A stretch of 8,648 nt of DNA, taken from contig DAOUWX010000068.1 of assembly GCA_030666935.1 (NCBI GenBank), positions 1 to 8,648 on the forward strand, written 5' to 3'. Shown here piece by piece: positions 4,308 through 8,648 of this stretch. The translations under genes and the position numbers were made by a program. This stretch comes from Atribacterota bacterium. Lineage in GTDB: Bacteria > Atribacterota > Phoenicimicrobiia > Phoenicimicrobiales > Phoenicimicrobiaceae. Every line of letters begins with the position of its first letter. Position 1 is the stretch's first letter. Below the pieces are notes generated by a model that did not search any database, was not told where the DNA came from, and worked only from the letters and a program-made list of their open reading frames with translations.

Positions 4308-5840
4308 ATTAAAATTTACTATATTATTACTCTAAGCATTTTTATTGGTTTAATAATAGGTTATTTCTTCGCTAAGTATATGGCTAAAGCAAAAATATCA
4401 TCAGCCGAAATAAGCGCTAAGAATATTATAGAAAATGCCGAAAGAGAAGCGAATTCCACCAAAAAAGAAACAGAATTACAAGCAAAAGAAGAGGCTTACA
4501 ATATTAAGAAAGAAGTTGAGGTGGAAATAAAACAAAAAAGAATTGAAATGCAAAGGCTCGAGAGCAGTTTAATTAGCAAAAGTAATAGCTTGGTTCAAAA
4601 AATGGAATCACTTGAAAAAAGAGAAAAATCATTAAATTATAAAGAAAAAGAACTCGAAAGTAACATCCAAAAAACCAATAATTTATACAAAGAACAGAAA
4701 AATGAATTGATAAAGATTTCAAATATGAGTGTAGAGGAAGCAAAAAAAGAACTTTTAAGCAATTTAGAAAAAGAACTTACTCATGAAACCGGTAAGATGA
4801 TAAAAGAGATTGAAGAACAAGCAAAAGTAGAAGCAGATAAAAAATCCAGAAAAATAATATCACTGGCAATTCAAAGATATTCTGCCGACCATACCGTAGA
4901 AACAACGACATCTTTTGTGCCTTTACCTAATGATGACATGAAAGGAAGAATCATCGGGAGAGAAGGTAGGAATATCAGAACATTTGAAATGTTAAGTGGA
5001 GTTGATTTAATTGTAGACGATACCCCGGAAGCAGTAATTATCTCGGGGTTTGATCCTATAAGAAGAGAAATCGCTCGACTGTCTTTAGAAAAGCTGATTA
5101 CTGATGGACGCATACAACCAGCAAGAATTGAAGAAATAATAGAAAAAACTAAAACAATAGTTAATACTAAGATTCAAGAAGAAGGAGAACAAGTAGTATT
5201 TGATACGAATATAAAAAATATAAGTCCCAAATTAATTACTTTATTGGGAAAATTGAAATATCGCACAAGCTACGGACAGAATGTTTTGCAGCATTCAATA
5301 GAAGTTGCATACCTTTCTGAAATTATGGCTGCAGAAATAGGTATAAATTCACAATTGGCGAAAAGAGCGGGACTTCTTCACGATATCGGGAAAGCTGTTG
5401 ATCATGAAATAGAAGGGACACACGCTATAATTGGCTCCGAGATTGCCAGAAAAAATGGTGAAAGTCTTGAAGTGGTTAATGCTATTGCTGCTCATCATTG
5501 TGATGTAGAACCTAAAACAATTGCAGCCGTTTTAGTCCAATCTGCGGATGCCATATCAGCTTCTCGTCCCGGTGCTCGACGTGAGATGCTGGAAACTTAT
5601 ATAAAAAGACTTGAAGATTTAGAAGAAATTGCTAATTCATTTGAAGGTGTAGAAAGAGCATTTGCTATACAGGCTGGAAGAGAAATAAGGATAATCGTAA
5701 ACCCGGAAGAAATAGATGAGTTTACAGCAAAAAAGATATCAAGAGATATTTCAAAAAAGGTTGAAAAGAATATAGATTATCCAGGTCAAATTAAAGTAAT
5801 GGTTATCAGAGAAACCCGCTCAGTAGAATATGCAAAATAA
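4308..5840 (+). CDS. rny: Ribonuclease Y with an apparent ATT start
   Basis: RNase Y is a membrane-anchored endoribonuclease that starts mRNA decay in many bacteria lacking RNase E. From ATT 4308 the protein is 510 residues, the normal family length: an N-terminal membrane helix (about 4-22, IYYIITLSIFIGLIIGYFF), a long charged coiled coil (about 30-180), a KH RNA-binding domain with 'GRIIGREGRNIRTFE' (213-227), and an HD domain with 'LLHDIGKAVDHE' (H358, D359) and 'HAIIG..IA' then 'AAHHCDVEP' (H396, H397). The next in-frame canonical start is ATG 4380, which would remove the membrane helix and leave AGGAGG stranded. There is no ATG, GTG or TTG between the in-frame stop at 4299-4301 and 4380. 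The gene probably has its own promoter in the preceding gap, and recX upstream and miaB downstream match the common order. Confidence 0.93.
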   Translation: MKIYYIITLSIFIGLIIGYFFAKYMAKAKISSAEISAKNIIENAEREANSTKKETELQAKEEAYNIKKEVEVEIKQKRIEMQRLESSLISKSNSLVQKMESLEKREKSLNYKEKELESNIQKTNNLYKEQKNELIKISNMSVEEAKKELLSNLEKELTHETGKMIKEIEEQAKVEADKKSRKIISLAIQRYSADHTVETTTSFVPLPNDDMKGRIIGREGRNIRTFEMLSGVDLIVDDTPEAVIISGFDPIRREIARLSLEKLITDGRIQPARIEEIIEKTKTIVNTKIQEEGEQVVFDTNIKNISPKLITLLGKLKYRTSYGQNVLQHSIEVAYLSEIMAAEIGINSQLAKRAGLLHDIGKAVDHEIEGTHAIIGSEIARKNGESLEVVNAIAAHHCDVEPKTIAAVLVQSADAISASRPGARREMLETYIKRLEDLEEIANSFEGVERAFAIQAGREIRIIVNPEEIDEFTAKKISRDISKKVEKNIDYPGQIKVMVIRETRSVEYAK

Positions 5841-5842
5841 AT

Positions 5843-5872
5843 TAGTCGTTAGTGAATAGTGAATAGTCGTTA
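5843..5872. repeat. Four-unit 7-bp degenerate tandem repeat, copy 2
   Basis: This is the second copy of the TAGTSRW array, matching 1253-1282 over 30 nt with one difference. It starts 3 nt after the rny stop codon; the first copy overlaps the end of the DUF4416 gene. Both copies are therefore at 3' gene ends in the same orientation. Confidence 0.85.
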
Positions 5873-5955
5873 GCCAGAAAGACCTGTAGAAGGGATTCAA
5901 ACTCTTTTGTAATTAGCTGGTTAAGAAAATAGAAGGCAGAAAGAAAAAGCGGAAA

Positions 5956-5992
5956 TGTCATTGCGAGAGAGCGGAGCAACGCGGCAATCTCT
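5956..5992. repeat. Dispersed repeat of the TGTCATTGCGAG...GCAATCTC type
   Basis: The segment begins TGTCATTGCGAGAG and ends GCGGCAATCTC, the form of a GC-rich intergenic repeat seen in many unrelated bacteria. ATTGC (5960-5964) and GCAAT (5984-5988) form the base of a stem. Only one copy is in the window, so the assignment rests on recognising the pattern. Confidence 0.6.
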
Positions 5993-6000
5993 GCTAACCA

Positions 6001-6024
6001 TGTAGGATAGGCATCACGTTTGTC
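6001..6024. repeat. Possible dispersed-repeat fragment (TGTAGGATAGGCATC type)
   Basis: TGTAGGATAGGCATC followed by ACGTTTGTC resembles another widespread intergenic repeat, here degraded. It has no second copy in the window, and chance resemblance is possible. Confidence 0.35.
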
Positions 6025-6060
6025 AAATAAGTGTGTAAGTCAAGACTTTGATTTTAAATT

Positions 6061-6084
6061 GTAGGGGGCGGATTTATCCGCCCC
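6061..6084 (+). repeat. GTAG-headed REP-like hairpin with GGCGGAT core
   Basis: GTAG (6061-6064) is followed by an 8-bp perfect stem, GGGGCGGA (6065-6072) and TCCGCCCC (6077-6084), with a TTTA loop. It has the same GTAG-plus-stem layout as the hairpins at 1324 and 6140 but a different core. Confidence 0.65.
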
Positions 6085-6139
6085 GTCTTTATCAAGCACG
6101 ATGTAGTGTAAAATAATTTCTATCATTCTTATATTCGTT

Positions 6140-6163
6140 GTAGGGGCACAATGAATTGCGCCC
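6140..6163 (+). repeat. GTAG-headed REP-like hairpin, second copy of the 1324 element
   Basis: GTAG (6140-6143), GGGCACAA (6144-6151), TGAA loop and TTGCGCCC (6156-6163). It differs from 1324-1347 at one base in the right arm, which breaks one stem pair and shows that the copies are drifting. Confidence 0.7.
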
Positions 6164-6172
6164 TTCCTCTGC

Positions 6173-6232
6173 TGTCATTCCCACCCCCATTTTCATGAGG
6201 GTAAACTGTAGTGGAAATCCAGGCGAGAATGA
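6173..6232. repeat. Dispersed repeat of the TGTCATTCCC...GGAATCCAG type, with internal hairpin
   Basis: The element is bounded by TCATTC (6175-6180) and GAATGA (6227-6232). Inside, ATTCCCAC (6177-6184) pairs with GTGGAAAT (6211-6218) with one mismatch. As an alternative fold, ACCCCCAT (6183-6190) pairs with ATGAGGGT (6195-6202), one mismatch, around a TTTC loop. The ending GAAATCCAGGCGAGAATGA is typical of a repeat type common in bacterial intergenic DNA. Confidence 0.6.
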
Positions 6233-6271
6233 AAAAAAGATATTTTAAGAAAAATAATATTATTAATTTTT

Positions 6272-6277
6272 TATAAT
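6272..6277 (+). promoter_or_regulatory. Possible -10 element for miaB-miaA
   Basis: A TATAAT hexamer overlaps the left arm of the terminator-like hairpin. RNA starting about 7 nt downstream would lack that arm and escape termination. No clear -35 is present, and TA-rich DNA makes a chance match likely. Confidence 0.25.
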
Positions 6278-6314
6278 TGCAGAAAGAACAAAAAAATCTG
6301 CAATTTATTTTTTT
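6275..6314 (+). terminator. Rho-independent terminator-like hairpin upstream of miaB
   Basis: A perfect 9-bp stem, AATTGCAGA (6275-6283) and TCTGCAATT (6297-6305), with a 13-nt A-rich loop, is followed by TATTTTTTT. The T-run marks it as a terminator, though the stem is only one-third G+C and the loop is large. It lies 37 nt before miaB, so it probably ends transcripts from rny; an attenuator for miaBA is the alternative. Confidence 0.6.
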
Positions 6315-6351
6315 GTAACTCAAACTCACATATATGCAAGGAAGATAGAAA

Positions 6352-7677
6352 ATGGACTATAAACAAAAATTATACATCAGAACCTTCGGCTGCCAGATGA
6401 ATGTCAATGATTCAGAATATATTACTGGACAATTGATAAAATTAGGTTATTCAATTACAGAAGATATATTCAAATCTAACTTGATTTTATTAAACACCTG
6501 CTGTGTTAGGGCTAAGGTCGAACAAAAAATATATAGCTTAATTGGGAAGATAAAAAAAATTAAAAAAAACAATCCGGATATGATTTTAGGTATATGTGGA
6601 TGCATGGCCCAAAAAGAAAAAGAAAACATATTTGAAAGAGCCCCTCATGTTGATTTTATATTTAGTCCCCCTCAAATAAATAATTTAGAAAATATTATCA
6701 ATACTGTAAAACACGTTAATAAAAAATACATTTCTTGCGGGAATACTTCCGAATTTAGCTTGAAATACCTTCCTATTAAAAGAAAAAGTAAAGTATCAGC
6801 CTGGCTTCAAATCATGAGAGGTTGTAATAATTATTGCTCTTACTGTGTTGTCCCCTACACCAGGGGTCTTGAACAGAGCAGGGGAGTTTCCGAAATATTA
6901 TCAGAAGTGAATGATTTAGCTAAAAATAAATATAAGGAAATATTTTTATTAGGCCAAAATGTCAACTCCTACGGTAATGATCTTTCTCAGTCTGTTACTT
7001 TTTCTAAATTATTAGAACTACTAAATGATATTAACGGTATAGAAAGAATAAGATTTACAACTTCTCATCCCAAGGATTTTTCTTTCGATTTAATAAAGAC
7101 AATAAAAAACTGTGATAAAGTCTGCAACCATATCCATTTACCCATTCAATCCGGTTCAAGCAAAATACTTAAAATGATGAATAGAAAATATGATATCGAT
7201 TATTATAGGAAGATCATTAAGGAAATTCGAAATAATATAGACAATATTGCCATTACCACAGATGTAATGGTGGGGTTTCCCGGAGAAACCGAAAATGATT
7301 TTATGGATACTTTAAATGCTTTTAAAGAAATAGAATTTGACGAAGCATATACTTTTATTTATTCCGATAGAGAAAATGCAATTGCTTCACTATTGCCCGA
7401 CCAGGTTCCTTTAGAGCTCAAAAAAGGAAGGTTATGGAAACTTATCGATTTACAAAAGAAAATATCAGCTAAAATTAATAAAAAACTTGAAGGAAAAACA
7501 TTCGAAGTTCTGGTGGATAAGAAGTCTAAAAAGCACATTGAAAATCAATTTTCCGGAAGAACAGGAACCAATAAAATCGTGGTATTCACCAGCAAACAAA
7601 ATCTATTAGGGCAATTAGTTAAAGTTAAAATTATAAAGTCAAGTGCCTGGACTTTATACGGAGAATTAATCGGATGA
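6352..7677 (+). CDS. miaB: tRNA-2-methylthio-N6-dimethylallyladenosine synthase MiaB
   Basis: MiaB is a radical-SAM methylthiotransferase with two [4Fe-4S] clusters that turns i6A37 of UNN-reading tRNAs into ms2i6A37. The 441-residue protein has the three domains: UPF0004 with cluster ligands C14 ('TFGCQMN'), C50 ('LNTCCVRAKVEQK') and C84 ('GICGCMAQ'); a radical SAM core with 'RGCNNYCSYCVVPYTRG' (C158, C162, C165); and a C-terminal TRAM domain (about 380-440). The phrases 'LGQNVNSYG' (200-208) and 'HLPIQSGSSKIL' (262-273) are characteristic of MiaB rather than RimO or MtaB. The common 'YS.R.GTPA' stretch reads 'YSDRENAIA' (337-345), losing the GT pair. ATG 6352 has AAGGAAG 7 nt upstream. The stop overlaps miaA by 4 nt, so the two modification steps are translationally coupled. 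Confidence 0.97.
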   Translation: MDYKQKLYIRTFGCQMNVNDSEYITGQLIKLGYSITEDIFKSNLILLNTCCVRAKVEQKIYSLIGKIKKIKKNNPDMILGICGCMAQKEKENIFERAPHVDFIFSPPQINNLENIINTVKHVNKKYISCGNTSEFSLKYLPIKRKSKVSAWLQIMRGCNNYCSYCVVPYTRGLEQSRGVSEILSEVNDLAKNKYKEIFLLGQNVNSYGNDLSQSVTFSKLLELLNDINGIERIRFTTSHPKDFSFDLIKTIKNCDKVCNHIHLPIQSGSSKILKMMNRKYDIDYYRKIIKEIRNNIDNIAITTDVMVGFPGETENDFMDTLNAFKEIEFDEAYTFIYSDRENAIASLLPDQVPLELKKGRLWKLIDLQKKISAKINKKLEGKTFEVLVDKKSKKHIENQFSGRTGTNKIVVFTSKQNLLGQLVKVKIIKSSAWTLYGELIG

Positions 7678-8636
7678 TTAATAATAAAGATAATAATTTA
7701 CTAATTTTATTAGGTCCTACCGGGGTAGGAAAAACAGATATTTCCATTAAGTTAACTCAAAAAATCACTGATATTGAAATAATCTCCGCTGATTCTATGC
7801 AAATATATAAATATATGGATATTGGCACTGCCAAACCAAATAAATCAATTTTAAGCACTATAAAACATCATATGATAGATATTATAGAACCATCAGGTAA
7901 CTTTGACGTAACACAATACAGCAAATTAGCCACTGATATAATATCAGACGTTTTTAAAAGAGGTAAAATACCGATATTAGCAGGTGGTTCCGGACTGTAT
8001 ATTTCCTCAATAATTAATCCTCTTTTTTCCGGTCCTGCCAGGGATATGGAGTATAGAGAAACCCTGGAAGAAGAGTCAAAAATACACGGTAAAAAGTATT
8101 TATATGATAAATTATCCAAAATAGATGCAATCTCTGCTTCCAGAATTAAACCTCATGATTTAAGAAGAATAATCAGGGCTTTAGAAGTTTATAAATCTAC
8201 CGGCAAACCCATTTCTTACTTACAGAAAAAATCTTCTGATAGTAGTGCCAAATTTAATTATCAAATTATAGGATTTAAAAGAAATAGAGAGAATTTGTAT
8301 CAAAGAATTAATTTAAGAGTTGATAAGATGGTTAAAAACGGATTCATGGAAGAAGTTAAAATGTTACGAGAGATGGGTTACAAAGAAAATTTAAATTCGA
8401 TGCAAGGGCTGGGCTATAAACAGATAAACAAGCATCTTAATGGTGAATACAACAATGAAGAGGCTATTGATTTAATAAAGATAGAGACCAGGCATTATGC
8501 TAAAAGACAAATGACCTGGTTTAAAAACAAAATAAATAATATCGAATGGATAGATCTAGATGAATTTAGCGAAAATGAAGTAATATCAAAAATATTCCCT
8601 CCTTATACTTCCTCCCCCTTGAGGGGGGAGGATTAA
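7674..8636 (+). CDS. miaA: tRNA dimethylallyltransferase MiaA
   Basis: MiaA transfers a dimethylallyl group from DMAPP to N6 of A37 in tRNAs reading U-starting codons, producing the i6A substrate for MiaB. The 320-residue protein shows the P-loop 'LGPTGVGKT' (13-21), 'ISADSMQIYKYMDIGTAKP' (37-55), 'HHMIDIIEP' (65-73), 'LAGGSGLYI' (102-110), 'RRIIRALEVY' (164-173), 'GLGYKQI' (245-251) and 'RHYAKRQMTWFK' (273-284). The start ATG overlaps the miaB TGA in an ATGA junction, with GGAGA 9 nt upstream. The body of the protein ends near 'KIFPP' (306-310); the last ten residues, including SSPLRGED, and the stop are read from a GC-rich dispersed repeat, so the tail is probably an acquired, non-functional extension. 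Confidence 0.97.
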   Translation: MINNKDNNLLILLGPTGVGKTDISIKLTQKITDIEIISADSMQIYKYMDIGTAKPNKSILSTIKHHMIDIIEPSGNFDVTQYSKLATDIISDVFKRGKIPILAGGSGLYISSIINPLFSGPARDMEYRETLEEESKIHGKKYLYDKLSKIDAISASRIKPHDLRRIIRALEVYKSTGKPISYLQKKSSDSSAKFNYQIIGFKRNRENLYQRINLRVDKMVKNGFMEEVKMLREMGYKENLNSMQGLGYKQINKHLNGEYNNEEAIDLIKIETRHYAKRQMTWFKNKINNIEWIDLDEFSENEVISKIFPPYTSSPLRGED

Positions 8637-8648
8637 GGTGGGGGTGAA
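8611..8648. repeat. Dispersed repeat with CCTCCCCC/GGGGGAGG hairpin ending miaA
   Basis: CCTCCCCC (8611-8618) pairs perfectly with GGGGGAGG (8624-8631) around a 5-nt loop, followed by ATTAAGGTGGGGGTGA. This looks like a widespread intergenic repeat that, in this frame, encodes SSPLRGED and a stop. It runs to the window edge, so the right end is unknown. Confidence 0.7.

Larger units (their letters stand above)
5841..6351. other. 511-nt intergenic region between rny and miaB
   Basis: No coding region is supported. The first 400 nt are a patchwork of at least six fragments that look like dispersed intergenic repeats, listed separately, with unassigned AT-rich spacers (about 5874-5955 and 6025-6060). 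The last 110 nt are AT-rich and hold a terminator-like hairpin and the miaB ribosome site AAGGAAG (6338-6344). Confidence 0.65.

Noticed and set aside
6129..6329. A 66-residue minus-strand frame in the rny-miaB gap
   Set aside because: It runs through repeat hairpins and the terminator, has no recognisable domain, and its hydrophobic stretch comes from AT-rich DNA.

Overview
The window is AT-rich bacterial chromosome in which every recognisable gene is on the + strand. The genes are: the 3' part of rodZ, a DUF4416 family gene, thpR (RNA 2',3'-cyclic phosphodiesterase), recA, recX, rny (RNase Y), miaB and miaA. No rRNA, tRNA, CRISPR array, transposase or phage gene was seen.

The order recA-recX-rny-miaB-miaA, with rodZ and thpR upstream, is the arrangement known from Firmicutes/Clostridia and some deep-branching AT-rich lineages. 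DUF4416 occurs mainly in deltaproteobacterial, Nitrospira-like and uncultured lineages. Together with the dense GC-rich hairpin repeats between genes, this suggests an uncultured AT-rich phylum, with Atribacterota-like as one guess. Taxonomy is inference and is not settled by this window.

Layout: 1-612 rodZ (5' end outside the window); 706-1269 DUF4416; 1270-1482 a repeat-bearing gap; 1483-2055 thpR; 2120-3163 recA; 3160-3795 recX; 3796-4307 a 512-nt gap with nested short-period repeats followed by likely rny promoters; 4308-5840 rny; 5841-6351 a 511-nt gap packed with dispersed-repeat fragments and ending in a terminator-like hairpin; 6352-7677 miaB; 7674-8636 miaA, whose last codons lie in another dispersed repeat. 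The genes cover recombination and its modulation (recA, recX), RNA decay and end processing (rny, thpR), modification of tRNA A37 (miaA makes i6A, miaB converts it to ms2i6A) and cell shape (rodZ).

Two things stand out. First, recX and rny have no ATG, GTG or TTG at the position their protein families require. Each instead has a good Shine-Dalgarno sequence exactly 9 nt before an in-frame ATA (recX) or ATT (rny), so ordinary gene callers would lose the N-terminal 114 residues of RecX and the membrane anchor of RNase Y. Second, the non-coding DNA is built from several repeat types: GTAG-headed REP-like hairpins, arrays of about four degenerate 7- or 8-bp units (two kinds nested in mirror image between recX and rny), and GC-rich dispersed repeats, two of which supply stop codons to genes. 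I found no clearly new defence or metabolic system.
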